Source: Pelobates cultripes
Lineage: Eukaryota > Chordata > Amphibia > Anura > Pelobatidae
Assembly: GCA_933207985.1 (NCBI GenBank)
Contig: OW240916.1
Span: forward strand, 129,793,604-129,857,603
Direction of reading: 5' to 3'
Length of the DNA: 64,000 bases
Part shown: positions 48,101-53,450 of the stretch, piece after piece
Layout of the letters: each line of letters opens with the position of its first letter
Numbering within the stretch: position 1 is the stretch's first letter
Notes under the pieces: model-generated
Told to the model about the DNA's origin: nothing
Database searches by the model: none
What the model saw: the letters and a program-made list of their open reading frames with translations, nothing else
Program-made: the position numbers and the translations under genes

Positions 48101-48901
48101 AAAAAAAAAAATATTTACAAATAAATAAACATGTTCAGTTAACAGTAGATTTGTGTAGAAATTGTTTATTTTGTTAAAATGGTAATTGTACAGAATATCG
48201 GTAAGTTATTGGCTATCGGCCTGAAAGTTCAAAGATTATCGATATCGGTCGATCCCTAACCTTAAGCACCAAAACCACTATATCTTTAAGCACTGGTTTT
48301 GGTGCAGAGACCCTGTCCCTGCACTCTGACAAATGTAAACTTGCTGATTCTGAGCCACTTCTAGCAGCTTTTACAGAGACTGCCGCTTCAAGTAATTTCT
48401 CATTAAGAGCAAAAACTGAATGTCTTTGCATGTGTCATCATACCCAGCATCAGGATGCTGGACATCAACGCTTCTCTACGTTAAACAATGGATTACTTCT
48501 CTACGAGGCACAAGGGAATATTACTTCTCTATGGAACACATTTGTGTCGTAGGTCCCTAGTGCTTCTTTTTGTGAATCATTGCATAGGACCAGAAATCAT
48601 CAATAATGAGGATCTTAGAGCGGACAAAGTGGCTGCCATGACCGGACACTGGATAACATTTTTTATTCCTTTTGTTTATTTTTTTCAAAACGAGGTCCTG
48701 AACCTTAAAGTTAAAATGGACACTTGAGCTTTATAAATAAATGTATCTATTGAGAAGAGTTCTTTTAATAATAAAAATAAAAAACACTCACTTTTAAATT
48801 CTCCATCCCCAGAGGAGAGTGGGTAAGCTCCAGGCTTTTCCATCTTGTAAATTTCATCTTGAAACATAATTTTGCAATCATTTATCGCATCTTCTGATCC
48901 A
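11522..48901 (-). CDS. uhrf2: UHRF2, E3 ubiquitin ligase and chromatin reader (12 exons, 5' exons missing)
   Basis: Multi-domain nuclear protein that links histone H3 reading to recognition of hemi-methylated or hydroxymethylated CpG and ubiquitinates histones and other targets. Twelve exons join in frame (110, 187, 124, 108, 105, 107, 163, 138, 241, 197, 99 and 147 bases) to give one open frame of 575 codons including the stop, all introns GT-AG. Order: end of tandem Tudor, PHD, basic hinge, SRA, long linker, RING. UHRF2 rather than UHRF1 is favoured by [15 protein letters not shown] before the [16 protein letters not shown] and NCDA...[10 protein letters not shown] in the [11 protein letters not shown], and [11 protein letters not shown] plus GYSKGR in the RING end. 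The [10 protein letters not shown] and [12 protein letters not shown] stretches are more UHRF1-like, so orthology deserves a tree. The UBL and most of the Tudor domain (about 290 residues in human) lie beyond 64000. Confidence 0.9.
11669..13787. other. UHRF2 intron between the RING exons
   Basis: About 2.1 kb. No gene. Contains the 3' end of a retroelement-like repeat near 13190-13520 with a hammerhead-like core and AATAAA (listed separately). The rest shows poly-T and poly-G tracts but nothing I can classify. Confidence 0.6.
13217..13253 (+). ncRNA. Hammerhead-like motif in a repeat
   Basis: CTGATGA (13217-13223), a possible stem II of ATTC (13224-13227) with GGAT (13236-13239), GAAAC (13240-13244) and then a self-complementary GCG-TTT-CGC hairpin. 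Hammerhead ribozymes need CUGANGA, stem II, GAAA and a third strand ending NUH. The first elements are present, but the G-C closing pair of stem II is replaced by A-U and I cannot place a convincing NUH cleavage site. Amphibian retroelements are known to carry hammerheads; activity here is unproven. Confidence 0.35.
13788..13886 (-). CDS. uhrf2: UHRF2 exon: first half of RING finger
   Basis: 33 codons, phase 0 at both ends. [10 protein letters not shown] leads into [23 protein letters not shown], which supplies the first zinc ligands of the C3HC4 RING. The donor is AGA|GTAAGT. Human UHRF2 has TTECFHNVCKDC at the same place; here it is [12 protein letters not shown] across the splice junction, so all ligands are kept. 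The RING is split between two exons 2.1 kb apart. Confidence 0.93.
13887..14518. other. Start of the 5.2-kb UHRF2 intron, no feature recognised
   Basis: A/T-rich intronic DNA preceding the hAT element. No motif or repeat could be assigned. Confidence 0.5.
14690..15010. repeat. Purine-rich minisatellite, unit about 35 bp
   Basis: Roughly nine degenerate copies of a unit of the form GGGGGCAGTGTATTAATTTGAGGGAGGGA, varying in the G runs. Belongs to the body of the surrounding hAT element. Confidence 0.7.
15292..15824 (+). mobile_element. Solo LTR, 533 bp, with ACTTT target duplication
   Basis: Begins TGTTATG and ends CCTGACA, with ACTTT directly on both sides (15287-15291 and 15825-15829). Inside, a unit of about 31 bp containing CTGTCCTGACAG(T/G)AAAAGTTGTGCCGAGCA is repeated two and a half times near 15335-15440, in the part that would be U3. 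A TATTTAGG near 15518 is a weak TATA-like box. Probably from a gypsy-type or related LTR element; only the LTR remains. Confidence 0.78.
16096..16214. mobile_element. 119-bp hAT MITE, near-perfect foldback
   Basis: Starts CAGGGATAGGCAACC and ends GGCTGCCTATGCCTG, and the two halves are almost complementary throughout. Flanked by GTGTAGTG on both sides (16088-16095 and 16215-16222), an exact 8-bp target duplication. Its left duplication is the same eight bases that close the larger hAT element before it, so this one landed in the target duplication of its neighbour. Confidence 0.88.
16915..18935. mobile_element. TTAA-type MITE (CACTATAG family) split by an L1-like insertion
   Basis: Left terminus AAAGGGACACTATAGGCACC at about 16915 and right end TGTATCCTTTTAA near 18935, the same family as 7480-7966. 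The two halves, 16915-17225 and 18748-18935, join cleanly when the L1-like sequence between them is removed. No coding capacity. Confidence 0.7.
17226..18747 (+). pseudogene. L1/Tx1-like LINE ORF2 C-terminal part, 5'-truncated
   Basis: Translations on the plus strand give an L1-type ORF2 tail. 17247-17642 is an open segment of 131 codons. After stops and frame changes, the typical Cys/His cluster appears near 17985-18060 (ICEGN then MIHIWWQ), followed at 18100-18270 by [11 protein letters not shown] and [10 protein letters not shown], the usual end of L1 ORF2. It closes with a poly(A) tract at 18731-18746. The flanks AAGTTCAGGTTATGGAG and AAGTTCAAGTTACAGAG form a duplication of about 17 bp with three mismatches, the signature of target-primed insertion. 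Confidence 0.75.
19111..19307 (-). CDS. uhrf2: UHRF2 exon: Asp-rich tract and pre-RING helix
   Basis: Begins in phase 1 (the first codon is completed from the previous exon) with an acidic run of about 15 Asp/Glu residues encoded almost only by GAC, GAT and GAG, then [26 protein letters not shown]. The second half, [16 protein letters not shown] followed by EGP, matches the conserved helix before the RING in UHRF proteins. The donor is CCG|GTGTGT, usable but not strong. Human UHRF2 has only a short DDD here. Confidence 0.92.
19308..20051. other. UHRF2 intron, 0.74 kb, nothing recognised
   Basis: Ordinary A/T-rich intron with a short CA/CG-type run at 19900-19915. Confidence 0.6.
20052..20292 (-). 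CDS. uhrf2: UHRF2 exon: Ser/Gln/Asn-rich linker after the SRA
   Basis: 80 codons plus one base. [12 protein letters not shown] closes the SRA-flanking segment. A Lys-rich patch ([13 protein letters not shown]) follows, in the place of the polybasic region that regulates intramolecular contacts in UHRF1, then a low-complexity run of Ser, Gln, Asn and Pro to [11 protein letters not shown] within it fits the SUMO consensus (hydrophobic-K-x-E), an inference only. Acceptor AG is at 20294-20293; the frame starts with TTC. The methionine inside the exon is not a start codon. Confidence 0.9.
20549..20686 (-). CDS. uhrf2: UHRF2 exon: C-terminal SRA segment
   Basis: 46 codons, phase 0 at both ends: [34 protein letters not shown], ending LGLTLQ. 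YWPE...[13 protein letters not shown] is invariant in UHRF proteins and closes the SRA fold; DDVEPAPW is the UHRF2 form (UHRF1 has DDDEPGPW in human). The donor is CAG|GTGAGC. Confidence 0.94.
20687..21354. other. UHRF2 intron, 0.67 kb
   Basis: A/T-rich. Only a short TG/TA run near 21262-21290 and poly-A tracts; no mobile element identified. Confidence 0.6.
21355..21517 (-). CDS. uhrf2: UHRF2 exon: central SRA segment
   Basis: 54 codons after one base that completes an Arg. [52 protein letters not shown]. The GAES, NWRAG and ISKYAPE forms are those of UHRF2. The donor AAG|GTCTTC is weak, but the downstream exon supplies exactly the VVKYWPE expected next, so it is believed. Immediately after the donor the intron reads through in frame for a few codons. 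Confidence 0.93.
21518..24323. other. UHRF2 intron, 2.8 kb
   Basis: No repeat family could be named with confidence. Poly-T and poly-A runs occur at 22651-22670 and 23500-23530. This is one of the least disturbed introns in the window. Confidence 0.5.
24324..24430 (-). CDS. uhrf2: UHRF2 exon: SRA segment with 5mC pocket and NKR finger
   Basis: 35 codons plus two bases. [21 protein letters not shown] carries the residues that form the flipped-base pocket (TYTGSGG region) and the NKR finger that in UHRF1 contacts the unmodified strand opposite the 5-methylcytosine. Both are intact. Then [14 protein letters not shown]. The donor is AG|GTAACT. Confidence 0.94.
24889..25294. mobile_element. TTAA-type MITE (GGACCACTATAG family), one end lost
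   Basis: Blocks CCTCTAGTGGCTGTCTC, GAAAGCATT...AATGCTTTCCTATGG and TTTTCCTGGCACTATAGGATCC are shared with the complete copy at 60029-60509. The right end CACTATAGGATCCCTTTAA reaches the TTAA target; the left terminus is missing. Non-coding. Confidence 0.65.
25295..26346. other. UHRF2 intron part, unassigned
   Basis: Contains a direct duplication of 26 bases near 25568-25620 (core CAACTGTGATCGGCACAGGG, twice in tandem) and otherwise ordinary sequence. Confidence 0.5.
26347..26451 (-). CDS. uhrf2: UHRF2 exon: SRA segment, N-terminal half
   Basis: 35 codons, phase 0: [48 protein letters not shown] and AGGF are the UHRF2 forms (UHRF1: VSESGVHRPHVAG and AGGY). [15 protein letters not shown] lines the base-flipping pocket. 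The donor is GTA|GTATGT. Confidence 0.95.
26505..26690 (-). mobile_element. Tc1-like element terminal fragment
   Basis: Matches in reverse orientation the end of the Tc1-like family at 41928-44829. CCACAACATTCAAACCACCT corresponds to the terminal CCACAACATTAAAACC, and the following sequence corresponds to the last part of the transposase gene (AAAACAGCTCTGA, GGCATGGACTC, CTTTAAGTCCTGCA). The rest of the element is absent. Confidence 0.65.
26691..27135. other. UHRF2 intron part, unassigned
   Basis: No gene or repeat recognised with confidence. Confidence 0.4.
27136..27566. mobile_element. TTAA-type MITE (GGACCACTATAG family)
   Basis: Left end AAGGACCACTATTGGCACCC, then the small hairpin ACCACTTCAG...TGAAGTGGT as in the 60029 copy, then CCTCTAGTGGCTGTCTC. 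The right end GCTATAGTGTTCCATTAA includes the TTAA. A diverged but near full-length copy. Confidence 0.65.
27567..28907. other. UHRF2 intron part, nothing assigned
   Basis: A/T-rich intronic DNA. Short frames on the minus strand have no recognisable homology. Confidence 0.45.
30088..30122. repeat. (TA)n microsatellite in the left Penelope arm
   Basis: About 17 TA units. The corresponding site in the right arm (31895-31905) has only a few TA units followed by CACACA, so the arms have diverged here. Confidence 0.9.
30217..30459 (-). pseudogene. Penelope-like GIY-YIG endonuclease domain, left copy
   Basis: Minus strand: [20 protein letters not shown] followed by [16 protein letters not shown]...YIGRT is the GIY-YIG signature and [12 protein letters not shown] is characteristic of Penelope-like elements, whose endonuclease lies C-terminal to the reverse transcriptase. 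[20 protein letters not shown] follows. The frame is open for this domain but the upstream coding sequence is truncated and frame-shifted, so the copy is non-functional. Confidence 0.85.
30963..31867 (+). pseudogene. Penelope-like RT C-terminus and GIY-YIG domain, right copy
   Basis: Plus strand. 30963-31184 encodes [13 protein letters not shown] and [12 protein letters not shown], typical of the region between reverse transcriptase and endonuclease; 31296-31440 encodes [20 protein letters not shown]; then 31560-31748 gives the GIY-YIG core [12 protein letters not shown], broken by a small deletion after TTRM that shifts the frame, with [20 protein letters not shown] recovered in another frame from 31664. 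An internal stop near 31181 also disables it. Pairs with the inverted copy to the left. Confidence 0.82.
33104..33420. other. UHRF2 intron, nothing recognised
   Basis: A/T-rich sequence between the Penelope pair and the exon at 33421. Confidence 0.5.
33421..33528 (-). CDS. uhrf2: UHRF2 exon: start of SRA domain
   Basis: 36 codons, phase 0: [36 protein letters not shown]. This is the invariant N-terminal SRA strand (YDG/SRA entry), with WKFRVQ running straight into VSEAG of the next exon. The donor is CAG|GTATGT. Confidence 0.95.
33683..33900 (-). mobile_element. CR1-like LINE 3'-end fragment
   Basis: ACATAGAATGTGACAGCAGA followed by CCATCTAGTCTGCCCA matches the 3' terminal part of the CR1-like family whose coding sequence is at 49231-54618 (compare CATAGAATAGTCTGCCCA at 49241). 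After that the sequence is diverged. Only the extreme 3' end is present, typical of 5'-truncated LINE insertions. Confidence 0.5.
33962..34132. mobile_element. 171-bp hAT MITE with 8-bp target duplication
   Basis: Starts CAGTTGTTTCCAAACCAGTC and ends TTTGGAAACCACTG; the arms, about 60 bp, are complementary (CTGGAGGCACGCCTACCAGT against ACTGGTAGGTGTGCC). Flanks GTCTAGAG (33954-33961) and ATCTAGGG (34133-34140) match at six of eight bases, fitting an old hAT duplication. Confidence 0.75.
34141..34886. other. UHRF2 intron part, unassigned
   Basis: No gene, no recognised repeat. A reading frame at 34388-34630 has no homology I recognise. Confidence 0.4.
34887..35897. mobile_element. TTAA-type MITE interrupted by a hAT MITE
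   Basis: Left end TTTAAAGGGACTCTATAGTC at about 34883, and right end GCATATAGCTTCTCTTTAA near 35895: both reach TTAA and carry the CTATAG-type terminus of the MITE family. The 570-bp hAT element at 34918-35487 sits inside. Internal CATTGTGTAATGCTTTCCTATGG at about 35670 is shared with the 25.0 and 27.3 kb copies. Confidence 0.65.
34918..35487. mobile_element. 570-bp non-autonomous hAT element with exact 8-bp TSD
   Basis: Begins CAAGCATTTCAAACTCAAAG and ends CTTGACATGCTTG, with AACTACAG duplicated exactly on both sides (34910-34917 and 35488-35495). Same family as the 1.56-kb element at 14527-16087. It contains a short ACTCACTGAAGAGACACACA tandem near 35117-35165 and a GC-rich foldback with CGGAATATGACATCATATTCCG in the middle (35306-35328). 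Confidence 0.88.
35898..37538. other. UHRF2 intron part, unassigned
   Basis: Mixed intronic sequence of ordinary composition; no supported gene or classified repeat. Confidence 0.45.
37539..37662 (-). CDS. uhrf2: UHRF2 exon: end of PHD and basic hinge
   Basis: The first base completes the Trp codon of the [16 protein letters not shown] holds the last zinc ligands of the PHD finger, then [20 protein letters not shown], the basic hinge that in human UHRF2 reads nearly the same, and ESQRDWGK. The donor is AAG|GTATGG. SCK...EVVKAGE is UHRF2-like (UHRF1 has ECRNDASEVVLAGE). Confidence 0.95.
37845..38293 (-). mobile_element. MITE-like repeat, approximate limits
   Basis: ATGTACACTCCAGACCCCTACAG at the left and GGCAGTGGGGCGTCCCTTTAC at the right resemble the ends of a TTAA-family MITE I recognise from frogs, in reverse orientation. 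The body has GATTGGGCAGTCACAGAAAG and a poly-purine block. No exact target duplication was confirmed. Confidence 0.4.
38294..39463. other. UHRF2 intron part, unassigned
   Basis: Includes a short TATATA/CACACA run at 39155-39190. No gene supported. Confidence 0.45.
39979..40190. repeat. Inverted repeat with arms of about 75 bp
   Basis: Arms 39979-40053 and 40115-40190: GACAACCCAGGGTATT against AATACCTTGGGTTGTC, and TCCAGTCTTTTTTAGTAGCC against GGTTACTAAAAAAGACTGGA. Loop about 60 bases. Part of the TTAA-flanked element. Confidence 0.85.
40338..40581. repeat. Inverted repeat with arms of about 58 bp
   Basis: Left arm 40338-40395 (CCTGTACATGGGG...ACTCGGGAGACATCGC) and right arm 40523-40581 (GCGAAGTCTCCCGAGT...CCCCATGTACAGG). 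Second hairpin of the same element. Confidence 0.85.
41401..41500. other. Assembly gap (100 N)
   Basis: A run of 100 N, most likely an arbitrary gap size. The sequence after it is a CACACATATATATACG tandem, and a GC-rich 120-bp unit (CAGGGAGACTGCCTGTCAGC onward) occurs just before and again after the gap, so the gap probably hides tandem copies. Confidence 0.98.
41501..41564. repeat. Tandem repeat beside the gap
   Basis: About four copies of a 16-bp unit CACACATATATATACG running directly out of the N stretch. Confidence 0.9.
42418..43373. repeat. Two direct and one inverted copy of a unit of about 110-160 bp
   Basis: A unit starting TACAAACACAAAGATAAAG and running to GGAGGCTCTTTAGTTC is found at 42418-42572 and again at 43095-43246. 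Its second half is present inverted at 43293-43371. The last two form an almost perfect hairpin over CCATGTGCATTTGAACAAAA. Confidence 0.85.
42650..43010. repeat. Tandem array, unit about 110 bp, roughly 3.5 copies
   Basis: The unit contains TGAGACAGGAAGGGGT, TTTTATAAACCC, CCCTTTATAGGGCTTC and ACTTTGCTGATATC. Copies start near 42665, 42779, 42885 and 42985, with decreasing similarity. Confidence 0.75.
44215..44800 (+). pseudogene. Tc1-like transposase, C-terminal catalytic part
   Basis: Plus strand: [24 protein letters not shown] at 44307-44380, [19 protein letters not shown] (the region normally carrying the second Asp; here degenerate, ASFSKV), and [20 protein letters not shown], which is the [13 protein letters not shown] signature around the last catalytic acidic residue. 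A frame shift near 44725 and changes in the D-containing block indicate an inactive copy. Confidence 0.8.
44935..45121 (-). CDS. uhrf2: UHRF2 exon: PHD finger
   Basis: Two bases complete an Arg, then [61 protein letters not shown] and TG of the final Trp. The PHD reads the unmodified N-terminus of histone H3 (R2). Zinc ligands C-x2-C, CGG, CDEC, H-x2-C are complete, as is the acidic CDEC surface. MQLLCDECN and [10 protein letters not shown] follow UHRF2; [10 protein letters not shown] is closer to UHRF1. The donor is TG|GTAACT. The start-looking methionine just upstream belongs to the intron. Confidence 0.95.
45122..45780. other. UHRF2 intron part, unassigned
   Basis: A 98-codon frame on the plus strand at 45343-45639 has no recognisable homology or intron signals and is treated as chance. 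Confidence 0.4.
45782..47105. mobile_element. hAT-like element filled with an ACA-rich minisatellite
   Basis: Left CAGGGCCGTCTTTAA and right TTAAAGACGTCCCTG are inverted with one mismatch; CAGGG termini suggest hAT. No clear 8-bp duplication (ATGAAAGG against ATAAATAT is weak). Inside: the minisatellite 45840-46680 and a GC-rich tail (46720-47090) with CCACCAGGTGGCCC. No transposase. Confidence 0.6.
45840..46680. repeat. ACACA/GACAGACATACTG minisatellite
   Basis: Degenerate units built from ACACACATACAGACAC and CTGACAGACATACTG. It produces artefactual Cys/Val/Ser reading frames of up to 255 codons on the minus strand. Confidence 0.9.
47488..48258. mobile_element. Non-autonomous hAT (ATCGGTCGATCCCTA family), left tip missing
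   Basis: Right end GATATCGGTCGATCCCTA. The body matches the element at 49564-51543: GTATTTTCAGCAATATCGGTATC, the foldback around CATGGCAAC, the CATTCACTA(C/T)ACACA tract, and CGGTAAGTTATNGGCTATCGGCC. About 30 bp of the left terminus are lost. Confidence 0.72.
48259..48791. other. UHRF2 intron part with a MITE edge
   Basis: AGCACCAAAACCACTATATC and AAGCACTGGTTTTGGTGC near 48266-48305 form a small hairpin like other MITE ends in frogs. No gene. Confidence 0.4.
48792..48901 (-). CDS. uhrf2: UHRF2 exon: end of tandem Tudor domain
   Basis: 36 codons plus single bases at both edges: [41 protein letters not shown]...DEI(F/Y)K(I/M)E(R/K)PG ends the second Tudor lobe. [13 protein letters not shown] is the UHRF2 linker (human PGAHPLSFADGKF) and unlike UHRF1 (PGEGSPMVDN). 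This is the most upstream exon I could place; its acceptor AG is at 48903-48902. The preceding exon should end with the first two bases of a Gly codon. Confidence 0.93.
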
Positions 48902-49230
48902 CTACAAAAAGAAATTAAAATTTATTTTAGCCTTAAGTTTGTAATAGCCATTCTGACAGCATGTTAACAAACAGCCAACCGTGTTTATGTGTTAAATAAA
49001 AAAAATAATTTCATATAAGACAAAAACTTATTGTCTACCAGGCACTGCTCCCTGCTTTCACTACATCTGACACTACCAGCCAATGAGGCCTTACCTTAGG
49101 AAAGCTAAATTAAGCACCATTTTTTGAGCTTCCAGCTCTCAGGTAGCAGATGTGGAGGCAGTGAGAGGCTTATCCCAGGTAAGAAGTCAAACCATTTTAA
49201 AATAGTTTGAGAGGGTACCAGGGTACTACT
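48902..49230. other. UHRF2 intron start, unassigned
   Basis: From here to the window end I found no further UHRF2 exon. Everything onward is intron or upstream sequence dominated by repeats. Confidence 0.5.
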
Positions 49231-49659
49231 AACATAGAAGCATAGAATAGTCTGCCCAATTTTTTAAATACTTTCATTAGTCCCTAGCCTTATCTTATAT
49301 CTAGGATAGCCTTATACCTATCCCACGCATGCTTAAACTCCTTCACCGTGTTAACCTCAACCACTTCAGCTGAAAGGCTATTCCAAGCATCCACTACTCT
49401 CTCTTATTTTTAAACCTTTGTCCCTCTAATGTAAGACTATGTCCTCTTGTTTTAAATATAGTCTCCTCATTTACTGTGTTGATTCCCTTTATGTATTTAA
49501 AAATGTTTCTATCATATCCCCCCGTCTCGTCATTCTTCCAAGATATACGTGTTAAGTTCTTTTTAGGGATCGACAAATTATTGATCTGGCAGATATTATC
49601 GGCTAATATTCTGTATTTTCAGCAATATCGGTATCAGCCAATACTGGGGAACCCGCCGC

Positions 49660-49860
49660 GGTCCTGGGGGGGCCAGCAAGCTCTTACTTACCTTCCCACC
49701 AGCTCCCCTGTCTAACTCTTGCGAGTCCCGTGGCTGTCAGAGTGTTGCCACAGGTTACCATGGCAACGTTCCGCATGGCACACAGGCCGCAAGAGTTAGA
49801 CAGTGGAGCTTAAGGGAGCTGCTGGGAAGGTAAGTAAGAGCTTGCTGTGGACCCCAGGGA
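49660..49860. repeat. GC-rich foldback around CCATGGCAACG
   Basis: CTCTTACTTACCTTCCCACCAGC...GTCTAACTCTTGCGAG on one side and CGCAAGAGTTAGAC...GCTGGGAAGGTAAGTAAGAG on the other pair over about 60 bp. The same fold occurs at 47610-47800, and a related core (TTGCCATGGCAACGTTC) at 52686-52702. Confidence 0.8.
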
Positions 49861-50257
49861 ATGCCATAACCCCCTCCCTAGCCAGGTAAGAAGAAGGGAG
49901 GGGAGACTAAAAGCTCCTGCATCATCCATGGATATTGGGTCAGGGCTTCCATTCATAAATTAAGCGGTGGAGACACTACTCCATCTGTGGCAAGCAGATG
50001 TGGCTACAATTAAAATAAACATAAAAATTTAAATATTTAAAAAACAATAAAAATGCCCCGTCCCCCTGTCAATTTACACACTTAACATACCTACACAAAC
50101 ACACACACTACATTCATTCTATACACATCACACAAACAAACTGCATTCATTATATGCACAAACACACACTCTGCATGCATTATATACACACACTACATTC
50201 ATTATATACACACACTACACAAATACTCATTGCACAAACACATTGCATTCATTATAT

Positions 50258-51136
50258 TGTTATAGGCAAATGCAAATATTACAAGTTTTAGAATGAAATA
50301 TTGTATTCCTCAAACTGTGTACTTTGTCTTTAAGAAATATTGCAAACTGACAAGGTGTTAGAAATGGAACATATTGTTTTTCACACGTTTCTTTAAGCAA
50401 TAACCTCTTACTTACCTTCAGTGCATAATATGTTTACGCCATTTTGTCCCAGACGAAAAACAATAACAATAATGCATTAACAAGCTTCAAGGCTATGCCA
50501 AGACTATTTTAGTACATAATATACTGTGGTAACCCTAAATATATAAAGATGTTCAGACTTTAAGATGCCATCTTGTCTCAAGTCAGGGAACTTCCCATGA
50601 CGTATACACCCGTACTTTTTTATGGCCTTGTATTTTTGACAAGTTAAGGGAGGTCCTAAAATGAATAAAGTAAAAGAAGTGTTACTTTTTCATATATGAA
50701 CTACGGTAACCCTAAAATGGAGACACTGACGGTATAAATAGGTGTACTTTTAAATGTTAAGGGACAGAGGAGAGATTTGGAGACAGACCCTGCTCCATCT
50801 TAAAATGACAGAGAGGCTGACATGATGACATGCTCAGGAGGGTATGTTAATCTATTAATGATATTTGCAGCATTTAGTTTAATCATATAAACTCTGCTAT
50901 ATATTATCGTAATGGATTTTATATGTCTATATTTATATTTTTATATAAAAAAACTTTATTGCTTCCAAGACAATCCTTATTTTATATTGTATTCTCAATT
51001 ATTTATATATGTTAAATAGAGGATCTCTTACACTAACTATATAAAATTATGGCTAAGATATCTGTATGGTTAGCCCTGCTAAGTTCTATGCTTTAAGACA
51101 TTATAGTGGTAAATAAGGGAATCAGCCGCGATTACA
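50258..51136 (+). mobile_element. Solo LTR, 879 bp, with ATAT duplication
   Basis: Starts TGTTATAGGC and ends GCGATTACA, flanked by ATAT on both sides (50254-50257 and 51137-51140). A TATA box is visible as GGTATAAATAGG near 50732, preceded by short CCTAAAATG repeats (50653 and 50711). The structure suits a retroviral or gypsy LTR with a 4-bp duplication. No internal genes remain. It interrupts the CA-rich tract of the host hAT element, which continues on the other side. Confidence 0.7.
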
Positions 51137-51543
51137 ATATACACACACTACACAAACACACTCTGAATTCACTATACACACACTGCACAAACACACACTC
51201 TGCATTCACTATTTAAATACTCTCACTGAATCCACTACACAAACTGCATTCACTAATCAAATACTCTCACTGAATCCACTACACACACACATATTCTTTA
51301 AAACATAGAAAATTCTGACTGACATGTATATTTTGTGCACTTACCTTAATAAAAAAAAAAAAAGATTTGCAAAATAAAAAAAATAAAAAATGTTCAGTTA
51401 ACCGTAGATTTGCGTAAAAAAATACTTTATTTTATTTAAATGGTAAATGTACAGAATATCGGTAAGTTATCGGCTATCGGCCTGAAAATTCACAGATTAT
51501 CGGTATCTGTATCGGCTCTAAAAATAATATCGGACGATCTCTA

Positions 51544-52310
51544 GTTCCTTTAACCTTTCCTTGTAAGTTTTATCCTGCAATCCATGAACCAGTTTAGTAG
51601 CCCTTCTCTGAACTCTCTCTAAAGTATCAATATCCTTCTGGAGAGTTAGGTCTCACCAGTGTTCTGTACAATGGCATGAGCACTTTCCTCTTTCTACTGC
51701 TAATACCTCTCCCTATACAACTGAGCATCTTCGTAGCATTTCCTGCTGCTCTATTACATTGTCTTCCTACCTTCAAGTCATCTGAAATAATTACCCCTAC
51801 ATCCCATTCTTCAGATGTTGAGGTTAGGACTCAAATATCAAATATTCTGTACTCTGCCCTTGGACTTTTACGTCCAAGATGCATTATCTTGCACTTATCC
51901 ACATTAAATGTCAGCTGCCACAACTCTGACCATTTTTCTAGTTTACAAAGTCATTTGCCATTTGGCTTACACCTCCTGGAACATCAACCCTGTTACATAT
52001 CTTAGTATCACCAGCAAAAAGACATACCTTACCATCAAGATCTTCTGCAATAACACTAATAAAAATATTTAAGAGAATGGGTCCAAGTACAGATCCCTGA
52101 GGTACCACACTGGTGACAAGACCATGCCTCGAATATACTCCAGTGACTACAACCCTCTGTTCCCTGTCACTCAGCCACTGCCTTACCCTTTCAACAATAT
52201 TGGAATACAAACTTAAAGATTTCAGTTTATTAATAAGCCTTCTATGTGTAACAGTGTCAAAAGCCTTACAGAAATCAAGAAAAGCAATGTCTACTGCACC
52301 ACCTACCTGG
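51544..52310 (-). pseudogene. LINE reverse transcriptase, central part
   Basis: Minus strand 52210-51938 encodes VRQWLSDREQRVVVTGVYSR, then PQGSVLGPILLNIFI (RT motif B) and LFAGDTKI, where the catalytic FADD box has become FAGD. Further 3' sequence (51900-51544) carries the palm-to-thumb region in several frames. The Asp to Gly change, with the insertions, makes it inactive. Confidence 0.85.
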
Positions 52311-53450
52311 GGGGGATCTGCCTTGACGTTGGCAGGTGGGCTTATCCTCTCATGGCCACTGGAGGTAACTAAAAAACCTCAATTTGTTTAAAAATACATA
52401 GGGATTAAGGAAAAAGCCTGGTGGGCCGTGGTGGCCATGGGCCGAGGCCGGCAGGGAGATCACAGAATCTCCCATGCCGGACTTTGCAGGGCCGGCACTA
52501 CCAGAGCGCCGGCCCTGCAGTAGTCCACGGCGGGCCGGTGGGGAGATCAAAGATCTCTCTCACCAGCCCACATACAGTATATTCCTGCTCACAGCGGGCA
52601 GAGAGGGAGGGAGACAGCCAGGAGAGGAACCCGGAGAAGCTCTAACTTGCAGCTCCGCCGGGTTCCTCTCGCGAGATTCGGAGCGTTGCCATGGCAACGT
52701 TCCGGGTCTCGCGAGAGTGAACTCTAGCCCCACAGGCTGGAGTTCACTCACCACTAAGACCACCAGGGGTGGATGTCAGCAGCAGCAGGATCCCCCCTCC
52801 CAGGCATAAGGTAAGAAGGGAGGAGGGAAATAATCACCCAAGTAATATCAGCCTCGCTTGCTCTCACACACCCTGCACCCCTGACATTCTCATCACCCTC
52901 ACTCACACACACACACTGCACCCCTGACACTCACAGCACCCTCACTCACACACGATGCACCCCTGACACTCACAGCTTCCTCACACGCGCACACTGCACC
53001 CTTACACACAGCTTCCTCACACGCACATAGCACCCATCACTCCCACACACACACTACACCCCTTACACACACACAGCACAATATGCTTTCCAAGCATTTT
53101 TGTCTACTGGTATCCCATTTATGGAGACACCAGAGACAAATTTCAAGCAAATACAGTGCAAGCATGTTATTAAATTTGCTTGCGCTGTGCAGAACAAATA
53201 CAGGGTCTTTTTCTCATGCTAGAGCTCTTCAGAAGAGCTCTGCACATGGTCTACCCTGGAAGAGCATTGAACCAACATGCTCACTTTGCGATGGGGCGTG
53301 CTTGTCATTGAGGATGACAAAACACATCCTATCTGGCCCCGCCACCTTTTTAGTGGCCCGCTGTAATTAAGAAATGCCCGGAACAAATTTTCTTCCCAGT
53401 CCGGCCCTGACTGTAGTCAGTAAGCACAGGACTTATCTTTCTGCATTTGT
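52311..53450. mobile_element. GC-rich then CA-rich insertion in the LINE
   Basis: Placed between two LINE pieces that are adjacent in related copies. 52320-52810 is GC-rich with three related ACCGGC/GGGCCGG blocks and the TTGCCATGGCAACG core; 52860-53080 is a CACACA-type tract with CTGCACCCCTGACACTCACA units; 53083-53450 is a unique-looking part that is duplicated at 54011-54380. Ends are not sharply defined and no target duplication was found. Confidence 0.5.

Larger units (their letters stand above)
49564..51543. mobile_element. Non-autonomous hAT inside the LINE, itself carrying a solo LTR
   Basis: Left TAGGGATCGACAAATTATTG, right CGGACGATCTCTA; the 13-bp ends are imperfect inverted repeats. 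Flanks GTTCTTTT (49556-49563) and GTTCCTTT (51544-51551) match at seven of eight bases, as expected for hAT. Without the inserted LTR the element is about 1.1 kb. It contains a GC-rich foldback (49660-49860). Confidence 0.82.
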
